Assembly: GCF_000708715.2 (NCBI RefSeq)
Contig: NZ_JENB01000030.1
Location: 1 to 64,000, forward strand
From: Pseudomonas putida W15Oct28
GTDB taxonomy: Bacteria > Pseudomonadota > Gammaproteobacteria > Pseudomonadales > Pseudomonadaceae
DNA length: 64,000 nucleotides
Direction: 5' to 3'
In this document: positions 8,740 to 17,816 of the stretch, piece after piece
How positions within the stretch are numbered: position 1 is the stretch's first letter
Layout of the letters: each line of letters starts with the position of its first letter
Notes under the pieces: generated by a model
Database searches by the model: none
Told to the model about the DNA's origin: nothing
The model's input: the letters and a program-made list of their open reading frames with translations, nothing else
Program-made: the position numbers and the translations under genes

Positions 8740-9297
8740 TTACTCGCCCCAGGCGCTGACGAACTCGGCCGTTTCCAGCACCGGCGCAGTACGCGGCTCG
8801 GTCAACGGCGTGCCGACATACAGGTAACCGATCAGCTCTTCATTCTCGGCCAACCCCAGCCCCTTGTTCACATGGGCATCAAACGCCATGTCCCCGGTGC
8901 GCCATACCGCCCCGACGCCTTGCGCATGCGCGGCAATCAGAATGCCATGCGCCGCACAGCCCGCGGCCAGGCGCTGTTCCGACTTGGGCACCTTGAAGTG
9001 GTCCTGCAGCTTGGCGATGACCACGATCAGCAACGGTGCCCGCAGTGGCATGGCACGGGCCTTGTCCAGCGCTGCCTGGCTGGCATCGCCCTTGTTCTGC
9101 ACGGCTTCAGCGAACAGCTCGCCCAGCTTTTCACGGCCTTGGCCTTCGACGGTCAGGAAACGCCATGGCCGCAGTTGGCCATGGTCGGGGGCGCGCAAGG
9201 CCGCCTGGAACAGCGCCTCTCGCTGGGCGGCATTGGGTGCCGGGTCGGTCAGGCGTGGCACGGAAACACGGTTGAGCAATGCGTCGAGAGCCTCCAT
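8740..9297 (-). CDS. Nitroreductase family protein (YdjA-like)
   Basis: A 185-residue minimal-size FMN-dependent nitroreductase. The N terminus MEALDALLNRVSVPRLTDPAPN with RAPDHGQLRPWRFLTVEGQGREKLG is characteristic of the YdjA group, which is small and has few cofactor-shielding residues. FMN contacts are expected at the RVSVPRL and AAHAQGVGAVWRTG segments. The ATG is preceded by AGGAGGG. The physiological substrate is unknown. It is divergent from trkH, and no other redox gene is in the unit. Confidence 0.88.
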   Translation of the reverse strand: MEALDALLNRVSVPRLTDPAPNAAQREALFQAALRAPDHGQLRPWRFLTVEGQGREKLGELFAEAVQNKGDASQAALDKARAMPLRAPLLIVVIAKLQDHFKVPKSEQRLAAGCAAHGILIAAHAQGVGAVWRTGDMAFDAHVNKGLGLAENEELIGYLYVGTPLTEPRTAPVLETAEFVSAWGE

Positions 9298-9399
9298 CGG
9301 CTACCCTCCTGGCAGTTGAATGTGCGGCCATTCTAGCGTTTACATCACCAGACCCATAGGTAGAATGGCGCCCTTCCGTTTCGAGTCAGAGCAGATCAC

Positions 9400-10854
9400 A
9401 TGGCGTTGCCGACCTTAAGGATCATTGGTTTCATCATCGGCATCTTCCTGATTACCCTCGCCGTCGGCATGGCCGTGCCCATGGCGACCCTGGTGATCTT
9501 CGAGCGCACCGGTGACATGCCGTCCTTCCTCTGGTCGAGCCTGATCACCTTCATCGCCGGCCTGGCCCTGGTGGTGCCGGGCCGCCCCGAGCATGTGCAC
9601 CTGCGCCCGCGTGACATGTACCTGCTGACGGTCAGCAGCTGGCTGGTGGTGTGCGTGTTTGCCGCCCTGCCGTTCCTGCTGACCCAGCACATCAGCTACA
9701 CCGACGCCTTCTTCGAGAGCATGTCGGGCATTACTGCTACCGGCGCTACCGTACTCAGCGGGCTGGATACCATGTCACCGGGTATCCTCATGTGGCGCTC
9801 GATGCTGCACTGGCTCGGCGGCATCGGCTTCATCGCCATGGCGGTAGCGATCCTGCCATTGCTGCGCATCGGTGGCATGCGCCTGTTCCAGACCGAATCG
9901 TCCGACCGCTCGGAAAAGGTCATGCCGCGCTCGCACATGGTCGCCAAGTCGATCGTCGGGGTGTACGTCGGCTTCTCGATCCTCGGCTCGCTGGCCTTCT
10001 GGTGGGCGGGCATGAGCCCGTTCGATGCGATCAACCACGCCATGTCGGCCATCTCCACCGGCGGCTTCTCCACCTCCGACCAGTCGCTGGCAAAATGGGA
10101 TATCCCGGCCGTGCACTGGGTTGCGGTGGTGGTCATGATCATGGGCAGCCTGCCGTTCACCCTTTACGTAGCGACCCTGCGCGGCAACCGCAAGGCACTG
10201 ATCCGTGACCAGCAGGTGCAGGGCTTGCTGGGCATGCTGGTCGTTACCTGGCTGGTACTGGGCACCTGGTATTGGTACAGCACCAACCTGCATTGGCTCG
10301 ACGCTTTGCGCCACGTGGCGTTGAACGTGACCTCAGTGGTCACCACCACCGGCTTCGCGCTGGGCGACTACAGCCTGTGGGGCAACTTCTCGCTGATGCT
10401 GTTCTTCTACCTGGGCTTCGTCGGCGGCTGCTCCGGCTCGACGGCAGGCGGTATCAAGATTTTCCGCTTCCAGGTGGCCTACATCCTGCTCAAGGCCAGC
10501 CTCAACCAACTGATTCACCCGCGTGCGGTGATCAAGCAGAAATACAACGGCCACCGCCTCGACGAAGACATCGTGCGTTCGATTCTGACGTTCTCGTTCT
10601 TCTTCGCCATCACCATCTGCGTCATGGCCCTGCTGCTGTCGTTGCTGGGCGTGGACTGGATGACCGCATTGACCGGTGCCGCCGGCACGGTTTCGGGTGT
10701 GGGCCCGGGCCTGGGTGAAGTGATTGGCCCGTCGGGCAACTATGCCACGCTGCCGGACGCGGCCAAGTGGATCCTGGCAGCCGGCATGCTGCTTGGCCGC
10801 CTGGAAATCATTACGGTGCTGGTGCTGTGTATGCCGGCGTTCTGGCGTCACTGA
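9400..10854 (+). CDS. trkH: Trk potassium uptake protein, membrane subunit
   Basis: A 484-residue ion-conducting subunit of the Trk K+ (or Na+/K+) symporter. It works with the NAD-binding protein TrkA, which is not in this window. Multiple hydrophobic helices and four pore-loop filters with Gly are visible, for example FFESMSGITATGATV, NHAMSAISTGGFSTSD, TSVVTTTGFALGDY and TGAAGTVSGVGPGLG. The terminal GMLLGRLEIITVLVLCMPAFW is a family signature. Its last 44 bases overlap the end of the convergent AraC-type gene. Confidence 0.93.
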   Translation: MALPTLRIIGFIIGIFLITLAVGMAVPMATLVIFERTGDMPSFLWSSLITFIAGLALVVPGRPEHVHLRPRDMYLLTVSSWLVVCVFAALPFLLTQHISYTDAFFESMSGITATGATVLSGLDTMSPGILMWRSMLHWLGGIGFIAMAVAILPLLRIGGMRLFQTESSDRSEKVMPRSHMVAKSIVGVYVGFSILGSLAFWWAGMSPFDAINHAMSAISTGGFSTSDQSLAKWDIPAVHWVAVVVMIMGSLPFTLYVATLRGNRKALIRDQQVQGLLGMLVVTWLVLGTWYWYSTNLHWLDALRHVALNVTSVVTTTGFALGDYSLWGNFSLMLFFYLGFVGGCSGSTAGGIKIFRFQVAYILLKASLNQLIHPRAVIKQKYNGHRLDEDIVRSILTFSFFFAITICVMALLLSLLGVDWMTALTGAAGTVSGVGPGLGEVIGPSGNYATLPDAAKWILAAGMLLGRLEIITVLVLCMPAFWRH

Positions 10855-11872
10855 CCACTTCGGCGTCCGCGCCGAGGCGGTTGCGATACTCGCTTGGGGT
10901 GACATCGAACCAGCGACGGAACGCCCGGTAGAAGTTGCTGGGGTCGGCAAAGCCCAGCAGGTAGGCGGTTTCCAGCAGTGTCATGCCCGGCTGGGCCAGG
11001 TACTGCTCGGCCAGTTCGCGACGGGTGTCATCGAGCAACGTCTGGAAACTCGTGCCCTCCTCCTGCAGCCGCCGCTGCAAGGTGCGCTGCGACAGGTGCA
11101 GGGCCTGGGCCAGGGTTTCGCGCTTGGGTTCACCCTGCGGCAAAATGCGGCACAACACCTGGCGCACGCGGTGGGTAACCCGGCTTTCGGAAAAGCGTGC
11201 CAGGTACTCCCCGGCAAAACGGTCGTGCAGCACCGCCATGGCCTCGTTGGCAGTCGGCAGCGGCGCCTCCATGTCGGCCCGCTCGAACACCAGCGCATCG
11301 TGCGGCGCACCGAACACCAGGGGCGAATGGAACGCCACCTTGTACGGCTCGACATTCTTTGGCTGCGGCCCCTGCACCAGTACCCGGCGCGGCTGCACCG
11401 GCCGACCGCTGAGCCATTTGCACAGCGCCAGCGCACAGGCCAGCGATGCTTCGGCACTGTGCCGGGTCGGCGGCAAGTGGTCGCCATGCACCGTCAGGAT
11501 CAGCGAGTAGCCTTCGGCGCCAAGGACGAAACTAAGGTCAGAGCTTTCGGCGATGATGCGCTGATAACGCACCAGCCGCTGGAAACCCTCGGCCAGGGTG
11601 CGGCTGGACATCAATGCATAGCCCACCACATGGAACGACGCAGGGCGTACCACTCGTGCCATGTTCAGGCCGATGGCTTCGTTGCCCGACAGCTCCACCG
11701 CCAGCTGCCAGAGCCGGGTCATGGAATCTTGCGGGAAACGCGCATCGGGGTCGTCGAGGGCGGCGAAGTCCAGCCCCAGCTGCTTGAACATGGACGGGCA
11801 GTCCAGCCCTTCCAGTTCGAGCGCCTTCACAATCCCTGATGCCCAGCTGGCTGACGTGGTTCTTTCGCTCAT
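10811..11872 (-). CDS. AraC-family regulator (OruR/PF12625 type)
   Basis: A 353-residue regulator with an N-terminal ligand-binding domain of the PF12625 kind and a C-terminal AraC DNA-binding domain (HLSQRTLQRRLQEEGTSFQTLLDDTRRELA and LLGFADPSNFYRAFRRWFDVTPSEYR). I chose ATG 11872 (MSERTTSASWASG); the frame extends 14 residues further to a TTG with no ribosome-binding site. It is convergent with trkH, overlapping its stop. Relatives include ornithine and arginine regulators, but the effector is unknown, and no catabolic gene is adjacent. Confidence 0.87.
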   Translation of the reverse strand: MSERTTSASWASGIVKALELEGLDCPSMFKQLGLDFAALDDPDARFPQDSMTRLWQLAVELSGNEAIGLNMARVVRPASFHVVGYALMSSRTLAEGFQRLVRYQRIIAESSDLSFVLGAEGYSLILTVHGDHLPPTRHSAEASLACALALCKWLSGRPVQPRRVLVQGPQPKNVEPYKVAFHSPLVFGAPHDALVFERADMEAPLPTANEAMAVLHDRFAGEYLARFSESRVTHRVRQVLCRILPQGEPKRETLAQALHLSQRTLQRRLQEEGTSFQTLLDDTRRELAEQYLAQPGMTLLETAYLLGFADPSNFYRAFRRWFDVTPSEYRNRLGADAEVVSDARTPAYTAPAP

Positions 11873-12026
11873 GACAGGCTTCTTTTTACCGACCGCTCCT
11901 GCGGTGAACCCCAAGGATACTCATTTGGCGCCTATTGTCACTGGTAGGCCCCGTCAGTCACTCTAGACTCGAATCAGGCTCCACGCCGTGCATCTTGTCC
12001 AGAAGTATTAATCCCGGAGCACTGCC

Positions 12027-12338
12027 ATGAACCGCACAGCGCAGTACCGCAGTTTTGCCGAGTTCTACCCCTACTACCTGGGGGAGCACAGCAATCCCAC
12101 CTGCCGCCGGCTGCACTTTGTCGGCACCAGCCTGGTGATAGCGCTGCTGGCCTATACCATCGGCAGTGGCAAATGGTTGCTGCTGCTGGCCGTGCCCCTG
12201 TTCGGCTACGGCTTTGCCTGGGTCGGGCATTTCTTTTTTGAAAAGAACCGGCCGGCGACCTTCACCTACCCGCTGTACAGCCTGGCCGGGGATTTCGTGA
12301 TGTTCAGGGATATCCTGCTGGGCAAGATCAGCCTGTAA
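12027..12338 (+). CDS. Mpo1-like (DUF962) membrane protein
   Basis: A 103-residue protein of the Mpo1/YGL010w family; the yeast member is an Fe(II)-dependent dioxygenase acting on 2-hydroxy fatty acids. The family His motif is visible as YYLGEHSNPTCRRLHFVGTS, with a second His cluster GHFFFEKNRPATF. Two hydrophobic helices (SLVIALLAYTIG, LLLLAVPLFGYGFAWVG) make it an inner-membrane protein. SD CCCGGAGCACTGCC precedes the ATG. The bacterial role is unproven. Confidence 0.82.
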   Translation: MNRTAQYRSFAEFYPYYLGEHSNPTCRRLHFVGTSLVIALLAYTIGSGKWLLLLAVPLFGYGFAWVGHFFFEKNRPATFTYPLYSLAGDFVMFRDILLGKISL

Positions 12339-12355
12339 AAATCCGCGTAAAACCT

Positions 12356-12414
12356 GGCCTTTCGCGGTCCCTGTGGGAGCGGCCTTGTGTCGCGATGGGC
12401 TGCAAAGCAGCCCC
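12356..12414. repeat. Single REP copy
   Basis: One unpaired copy containing CTGTGGGAGCGGCCTTGTGT, then CGCGATGGGC and a GGGCTGCAAAGCAGCCCC hairpin cap. It lies in the convergent gap after the Mpo1-like gene and may act as a terminator for both neighbours. Confidence 0.75.
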
Positions 12415-12428
12415 ATGGCCCTCAAGCC

Positions 12429-13241
12429 CTACGCCGGCTCGCGCAACGTCGCTACCGCCTGCGCCTCCCGCGCCTGGGCATCGGCCAGCCGGTACAGCTC
12501 GATGCTGCCATCCCAGTGCTCGATCAGCGCCGTGCACGACTCCACCCAGTCCCCGCAATTGAGGTACTCCACCTCCCCCACCTTGCGGATCTCGGCATGG
12601 TGGATATGCCCGCACACCACCCCATGAAAACCACGCCGGGTGCACTCGTGGGCAATGGCATCCTCGAAGTCGCTGATGAAGTTCACCGCGCCCTTGACCT
12701 TGTGCTTGAGGTACGCCGACAGCGACCAGTAACCATAGCCATACCGCGCTCGCCAGTGGTTGAGCCAGCGGTTGAGCACCAGGGTGAACTCGTAGGCACG
12801 GTCCCCGAGAAACGCCAGCCAGCGGTGGTAACGGGTAATCACATCGAACTGGTCGCCATGGATCACCAGCAGTCGGCGGCCATCGGCGGTCAGGTGCTCG
12901 GCTTCATCCACCAGCTGGATGTTGCCCAGGATCAGCTTGGAGTAACGGCGCAGGAATTCGTCATGGTTGCCGGTGACGTAGATCACCTCGGTACCGCGCT
13001 TGCTCATGGTCAGCAAGCGGCGGATCACGTTGGTGTGGGCTTGCGGCCAGTAGATGCCGCCACGCAGTTTCCAGCCATCGATGATGTCGCCTACCAGGTA
13101 CACGCGGTCGGCCTGGTAGCCCTTGAGGAACTGCGACAGGTGTTCGGCCTGGCAGTCGCGGGTCCCCAGGTGCACATCGGAAATCCACAAGGTACGCACG
13201 CGTTGCTTGCGCAAGGGACGGGACAGTTCGGCATGGCTCAT
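12429..13241 (-). CDS. LpxH-like metallophosphoesterase
   Basis: A 270-residue calcineurin-like phosphoesterase. The metal-binding motifs are complete: SDVHLG, GDIIDGW, TGNHDEF, VIHGDQFD and VCGHIHHAEI. It resembles UDP-2,3-diacylglucosamine hydrolase of lipid A synthesis. Pseudomonads carry the genuine lpxH elsewhere near cysS (from memory), so this may be a paralogue acting on another substrate. I chose ATG 13241 (MSHAELSRPLRKQ), since the longer frame overlaps the divergent AraC gene. An alternative call is a plain YbbF-type phosphoesterase. Confidence 0.82.
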   Translation of the reverse strand: MSHAELSRPLRKQRVRTLWISDVHLGTRDCQAEHLSQFLKGYQADRVYLVGDIIDGWKLRGGIYWPQAHTNVIRRLLTMSKRGTEVIYVTGNHDEFLRRYSKLILGNIQLVDEAEHLTADGRRLLVIHGDQFDVITRYHRWLAFLGDRAYEFTLVLNRWLNHWRARYGYGYWSLSAYLKHKVKGAVNFISDFEDAIAHECTRRGFHGVVCGHIHHAEIRKVGEVEYLNCGDWVESCTALIEHWDGSIELYRLADAQAREAQAVATLREPA

Positions 13242-13368
13242 GGACAGGCTCCGGCGCAGTTTGCTGGAGACTGGCAGGCGCGCATGACAGCGCCGTGGCA
13301 AAACGGTTACGAGTGATGGCCTGCAGGGAATGAGGCACAATGCGCATCTGCCCTGCGAGGACGCCCCC

Positions 13369-14136
13369 ATGACCGCCGGCCCGATCCTCTCGCTGCGCCA
13401 CTATCGCGACAGCCTGATCGCCCACAGCCACGAACACCCGCAACTGGTGTTTGGCCTGCGCGGCCGCCTGGAGTTCGAGGTGCAGGGGCAAGGCGCCGGG
13501 ATCGACCGGCAAGGGCTGGTGGTGGTACCGGCGGGCGCGCATCACACCTGCGCCAGCGATGCCGGCAGCCACTGCCTGGTGCTTGATGTGCCGGGGGAGC
13601 AGTGGTTGCACGAGCAGTTGGGCGAACATGCCGATGCCAGCCGCCGCCTGCTCGACCGCCCCGCCGCGCTGGGCCTGGACAACCGTCAGCAGCAGTTGGT
13701 CGACTGGCTGGCGGCCAGCCCCATGGAGGACCCGCTGATTGCCCGGCAAGGCGCAGCGCTGTTGCTGGCCAGCCTGAACCCAACGGCAGCGGCCAGCGTG
13801 CGCGCCAGCCAGCGCTTACCTTATGCCGCGTTCGATACGCATATCGAGCAACATGCCGCCTACCCGCTGCAAGTGGCCGACCTGGCGCGGCTGGCCGGGC
13901 TGTCCAGTGCCCGGTTGCATGCGCGCTTTATCGCGGAATGCGGGATGACGCCGATGGACTACATTCGCCAGCGGCGCTTGCTGAAGGCGCGGCGGCTGGT
14001 GGTGCAGACCTTGTTGCCGATGGGGGAAATTGCGGCGCAGGTAGGGTATGGCTCGCAGAGTGCGTTTTCGGCGGCGATGTTGCGGGCGTTCGGGTGTACG
14101 CCATTGGCCTTGCGGCGAGAGTCTGGCGACAACTGA
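13369..14136 (+). CDS. AraC-family regulator with cupin-like N terminus
   Basis: A 255-residue regulator. The N terminus (HSHEHPQLVFGLRGRLEFEVQGQ, VVVPAGAHHTC) is a short cupin-type sensing domain. The C terminus has the two AraC helix-turn-helices (PLQVADLARLAGLSSARLHARFIAECGMTPMDYIRQRRLLKARRL, then IAAQVGYGSQSAFSAAMLRAFGCTP). ATG 13369 is chosen from the cupin start. It is divergent from the LpxH-like gene and just upstream of an EamA exporter, with a REP pair between, so it may control that exporter. Confidence 0.86.
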   Translation: MTAGPILSLRHYRDSLIAHSHEHPQLVFGLRGRLEFEVQGQGAGIDRQGLVVVPAGAHHTCASDAGSHCLVLDVPGEQWLHEQLGEHADASRRLLDRPAALGLDNRQQQLVDWLAASPMEDPLIARQGAALLLASLNPTAAASVRASQRLPYAAFDTHIEQHAAYPLQVADLARLAGLSSARLHARFIAECGMTPMDYIRQRRLLKARRLVVQTLLPMGEIAAQVGYGSQSAFSAAMLRAFGCTPLALRRESGDN

Positions 14137-14188
14137 CAGCAGTCTTGCGACAGAACGGGTTTGCCTGAACCTATACACTTTGCCAGTA

Positions 14189-14286
14189 CCGGCCCTTTCG
14201 CGGGCACGCCCGCTCCCACAGGTACTGCACAGGTTTCGAAAACGGTGCGAAACCTGTGGGAGCGGGCGTGCCCGCGAAGAGGCCGG
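14189..14286. repeat. REP inverted pair before the EamA gene
   Basis: Facing arms with the CGGGCACGCCCGC core, the same subtype as 8609-8704. It lies 35 bases before the start of the downstream transporter, inside what could be the promoter or leader. Confidence 0.87.
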
Positions 14287-14320
14287 TACAGTCAGTAGAG
14301 ATCTTGAGCAAGGACCCATC

Positions 14321-15211
14321 ATGAACCACCGCACCGCCCTCGGCGCCCTGCACATTGGCGCGCTGTTCTTTGGCCTCACCGGCGTCTTCGGCAAGCTGGC
14401 CGCCAGCGCCAGCCCGGCGATCATCGTCTTCGGCCGCGCCGCTTTCGCCGTAGTCGCCCTGGCCTTGTTCGCCAGCCTGACCGGCCCGGGCTGGCAACGC
14501 CTGAACGGCCAGGACATCCGCCGCCTGCTGCTCGGTGGCGTGCTGCTGGCCGGCCACTGGGTCAGTTTCTTCATCGCCGTCAAAGTCGGCGGCGTGGCCA
14601 TCGCCACCCTCGGGTTCGCCAGTTTCCCGGCCTTCACCGTCATCCTTGAAGGCCTGCTGTTCCGCGAGCGCATCCGCCGCAACGAGGCCGTGCTGGTACT
14701 GCTGGTCAGCATCGGCCTGATACTGGTCACGCCGGCCTTCGACCTGGCCAGCGAGGCCACTGGCGGCCTGCTCTGGGCACTGCTGTCGGGGCTGCTGTTC
14801 TCGCTGCTTTCCCTCACCAACCGCGCCGGCTCCGGGCGCTTGCCTGCGGTACAGGCAGCGCTGTGGCAGAACCTGGTCGTGGGCTTGTGCCTGCTGCCGT
14901 TCGCAGCACCCGGCCTGGCAGGCGTGGCGACCATGGACTGGCTGTGGATTGCGCTGCTCGGCATCTTCTGCACCGGCGTGGCGCACAGCCTGTTCGTCGC
15001 CAGCCTGGCAGTGATCAAGGCGCGCACCGCCGCCGTGGTGTTCGGCATGGAGCCGGTCTACGGCATTGCCGTGGCCTGGGCGGTGTTTGCCGAAACCCCG
15101 ACCCTGCGCATGCTGCTGGGCGGCGCGCTGATCATCTTCGCCATCGTGCTGTCCAGCCGCATGGCCACCGAGCAACCGCCCAAGCAACGGCCTTTGGCCG
15201 AGAGCGCCTGA
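14321..15211 (+). CDS. EamA-family DMT transporter
   Basis: A 296-residue inner-membrane protein with about ten hydrophobic helices and two EamA repeats. Visible helices include LGALHIGALFFGLTGVFGKLA, LLLGGVLLAGHWVSFFIAVKVGG and WIALLGIFCTGVAHSLFVASL. Such proteins usually export amino acids or metabolites. The ATG follows AGGACCC. The adjacent AraC regulator might control it. Substrate unknown. Confidence 0.87.
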   Translation: MNHRTALGALHIGALFFGLTGVFGKLAASASPAIIVFGRAAFAVVALALFASLTGPGWQRLNGQDIRRLLLGGVLLAGHWVSFFIAVKVGGVAIATLGFASFPAFTVILEGLLFRERIRRNEAVLVLLVSIGLILVTPAFDLASEATGGLLWALLSGLLFSLLSLTNRAGSGRLPAVQAALWQNLVVGLCLLPFAAPGLAGVATMDWLWIALLGIFCTGVAHSLFVASLAVIKARTAAVVFGMEPVYGIAVAWAVFAETPTLRMLLGGALIIFAIVLSSRMATEQPPKQRPLAESA

Positions 15212-15493
15212 TCAGCGATCGTTGTGGCCAAGGTCACGCTGCGGGTCGATCTGGTCGCGCACCCGCTGCTTCAGCACCTTGGCTTCGGGGAAGCCGCCGT
15301 CGGCCTTGCGCTCCCAGATCTGCACGCCATTGCAGGTGATGCGGAAGATACCTCCGGTGCCAGGTTCCAGCGCCACCCGGCCAAGGTCGTCGGCGAAGGT
15401 GCTGAGCAGCTCCTGGGCCAGCCAGGCGGCACGCAGCAGCCATTGGCACTGGGTGCAATAAGTAATGACGATTTCGGGCTTGTTGTCGGCCAT
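15212..15493 (-). CDS. SelT/SelW/SelH (Rdx) family protein
   Basis: A 93-residue thioredoxin-like selenoprotein-W homologue in which the selenocysteine is replaced by Cys. The redox motif is C13-TQ-C16 (YCTQCQW). The middle carries GTGGIFRITCNGVQIWERK and the end KVLKQRVRDQIDP, all family-typical. The stop abuts the convergent EamA gene with no gap. It is divergent from plpD, 67 bases apart. Function is inferred to be redox handling; no partner is evident. Confidence 0.88.
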   Translation of the reverse strand: MADNKPEIVITYCTQCQWLLRAAWLAQELLSTFADDLGRVALEPGTGGIFRITCNGVQIWERKADGGFPEAKVLKQRVRDQIDPQRDLGHNDR

Positions 15494-15560
15494 GCTGAGG
15501 CATCTCCAGGTGAGGGGCCGCTTATACTAGCGGTCTTTAGCCCACGGTTTGAGACTCACG

Positions 15561-17747
15561 ATGCGCCGTTTGCTGTTCTGTTTTCTGCTCGTTCTCACCT
15601 CGCTTACGGCCATGGCCGCCGAACCTGCCAGGCCAAAGGTCGGCCTGGTGCTGTCGGGCGGTGCAGCCCGTGGCCTGGCCCACATCGGTGTGCTCAAGGC
15701 CCTGGAAGAACAGGGCGTGCGTATCGACGCCATCGCCGGCACCAGCATGGGCGCAGTGGTCGGCGGCCTTTACGCCTCGGGCTACAGTGTCGAGGAGCTG
15801 GAAAAGCTCGCCACCACCCTCGACTGGCAACAGGCGCTGTCCGATGCCCCGCCGCGCAAGGACGTGCCGTTCCGGCGCAAGCAGGATGACCGCGACTTTC
15901 TGGTCAAGCAGAAGCTCAGCTTTCGCGACGACGGCAGCCTGGGCCTGCCGTTGGGGGTAATCCAGGGCCAGAACCTGGCACTGCTGCTGGAAAGCAAACT
16001 GGCGCACACCGCCGATACCCGCGACTTCGACAAGCTGCCCATCCCCTTCCGCGCAGTCGCCACCGATATCGCCAGTGGCGAAAAGGTGGTGTTCCGCCGT
16101 GGCCACCTGCCCCAGGTCATCCGCGCCAGCATGTCGATCCCTGCCGTTTTCGCGCCGGTCGAACTGGACGGCCGCTTGCTGGTGGACGGCGGCATGGTCG
16201 ACAACATCCCGGTCGACGTGGCCCGGGAAATGGGTGTGGACCTGGCCATCGTAGTCGACATCGGTACCCCGCTGCGTGACCGCAAGCAACTGGCCACGGT
16301 GGTCGATGTGCTCAACCAGTCGATCACCCTGATGACCCGGCGCAATTCGGAAGAACAACTGGCCAGCCTGCACCGCGACGATATCCTCATCCAGCCGTCG
16401 CTGACCGCGTTTGGCGTGACCGACTTCGGCCGTGCCCGGGACATGATCGACGCCGGTTACCGCGCCACCCGGCTGCTCGACCCGCGCCTTGCCGCCCTGC
16501 GCCAGCCCGAGGGCGACAGCAGCCTGGCCGTGGCCCGCTCGCCGCGCCAGCGCACGCCAGTAATCACCGCGATCAAAATCGAGAACGACTCCAAGGTCAG
16601 CGACGACGTCATCCGCTCGTACATTCGCCAGCCAATCGATGCTCCGCTGGAGCTGGACCGGCTGCAGACCGACATGGGCACGCTGTACGGCCTGGACTAC
16701 TTCGACCGGGTGCAGTACCGCGTGGTGCACAAGGGCAACGACAACACCCTGGTGATCAACGCTCGCGGCCGACGCGGCGGCACCGACTACCTGCGCCTGG
16801 GCCTGAACCTGTCGGACGACCTGCGCGGTGACAGTGCCTTCAACCTGGGCGCCAGCTACCGGGTCAACGGCATCAACAGCCTGGGTGCCGAGTGGCTGAC
16901 CCGTGGCCAGATCGGTGACCAGCAAGAACTGTACAGCGAGTTCTACCAACCGCTGGACGTGGGCTCGCGCTACTTCATCGCGCCGTATCTGGACTTCAGC
17001 TCACAGAATATCGAAGCCACCCTGGACAACGACCCCGTCGCCGAGTACCGCCTGGAGCGCTACGGCCTTGGCCTGAACGTCGGGCGGCAGATTGGCACCA
17101 ACGGTGAAGTACGCCTGGGCGTGGGCAAGGCCTGGGGCGAGGCCGAAGTGCGAATCGGCGACCAGGACCTGCCCAAGGTCAGCTTCAACGAAGGCTTCTA
17201 TGAGCTGAAGTACTCGTTCGACACCCTCGATAACGTGTACTTCCCGCACAGTGGCGAGGACATCAGCCTGACCTTGCGCAAGTACGACAAGTCGCTGGAC
17301 TCCGACCAGGATTACCGACAGTGGCTGTTCAACCTGGACAAGGCCATCAGCAGCGGGCCGAACACGTTCGTGCTGGGCGGGCGCTACGGGCGCACGCTGG
17401 ATGACACCGAAGTGGTGACATCCAGCTTCGTGATGGGCGGGGCGCGGGAACTGTCAGGCTTCCGCCAGGACTCGGTATCAGGGCAGAACGTGAGCCTGCT
17501 GCGCATGGTCTACTACCGCCGGCTGACGCCGCGGGCCTACGTACCGCTGGACTTCCCGCTGTACATTGGCGGGTCGCTGGAACGCGGCCGCGCGTGGAAC
17601 AACGACAACGAGTTCGACAGCGGCTACATCAATGCGGCGAGCATCTTCCTGGGGCTGGAGACGCCGCTGGGGCCGCTTAACTTCAGCTATGGCACCAACA
17701 GTGCGCATGAGCAGGCGGTGTACCTGAACCTGGGGCATACCTTCTGA
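15561..17747 (+). CDS. plpD: Patatin-like outer-membrane phospholipase (PlpD type)
   Basis: A 728-residue type V(d) secreted protein. Residues 1-20 form a signal peptide. The patatin domain has the oxyanion motif GGAARG (33-38), nucleophile Ser62 in GTSMG and Asp209 in the DGG motif. A single POTRA-like domain lies near residues 330-400 (ITAIKIENDSKVSDDVIRSYI), and a C-terminal 16-strand-type barrel ends in the expected aromatic Phe. PlpD of P. aeruginosa is a phospholipase A1 of about 728 residues, the same length. ATG 15561 begins the signal peptide; the frame opens four codons earlier. Confidence 0.9.
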   Translation: MRRLLFCFLLVLTSLTAMAAEPARPKVGLVLSGGAARGLAHIGVLKALEEQGVRIDAIAGTSMGAVVGGLYASGYSVEELEKLATTLDWQQALSDAPPRKDVPFRRKQDDRDFLVKQKLSFRDDGSLGLPLGVIQGQNLALLLESKLAHTADTRDFDKLPIPFRAVATDIASGEKVVFRRGHLPQVIRASMSIPAVFAPVELDGRLLVDGGMVDNIPVDVAREMGVDLAIVVDIGTPLRDRKQLATVVDVLNQSITLMTRRNSEEQLASLHRDDILIQPSLTAFGVTDFGRARDMIDAGYRATRLLDPRLAALRQPEGDSSLAVARSPRQRTPVITAIKIENDSKVSDDVIRSYIRQPIDAPLELDRLQTDMGTLYGLDYFDRVQYRVVHKGNDNTLVINARGRRGGTDYLRLGLNLSDDLRGDSAFNLGASYRVNGINSLGAEWLTRGQIGDQQELYSEFYQPLDVGSRYFIAPYLDFSSQNIEATLDNDPVAEYRLERYGLGLNVGRQIGTNGEVRLGVGKAWGEAEVRIGDQDLPKVSFNEGFYELKYSFDTLDNVYFPHSGEDISLTLRKYDKSLDSDQDYRQWLFNLDKAISSGPNTFVLGGRYGRTLDDTEVVTSSFVMGGARELSGFRQDSVSGQNVSLLRMVYYRRLTPRAYVPLDFPLYIGGSLERGRAWNNDNEFDSGYINAASIFLGLETPLGPLNFSYGTNSAHEQAVYLNLGHTF

Positions 17748-17750
17748 ACA

Positions 17751-17810
17751 TTGGGGCCGCTTTGCGGCCCTTCGCGGGCATGCCCGCGAAGGGCTGCAAA
17801 GCAGCCCCAA
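17751..17810. repeat. REP-like palindrome
   Basis: A compact version: GGGGCCGCTTTGCGGCCC, CTTCGCGGGCATGCCCGCGAAG, then GGGCTGCAAAGCAGCCCC. Three nested hairpins lie in the convergent gap between plpD and the MarR gene, and probably stop transcription on both sides. Confidence 0.8.
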
Positions 17811-17816
17811 CGGCCT

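Noticed and set aside
14048-14320. N-terminal extension of the EamA gene
   Set aside because: The frame runs through a REP pair and the end of the AraC gene; the membrane protein starts cleanly at 14321.
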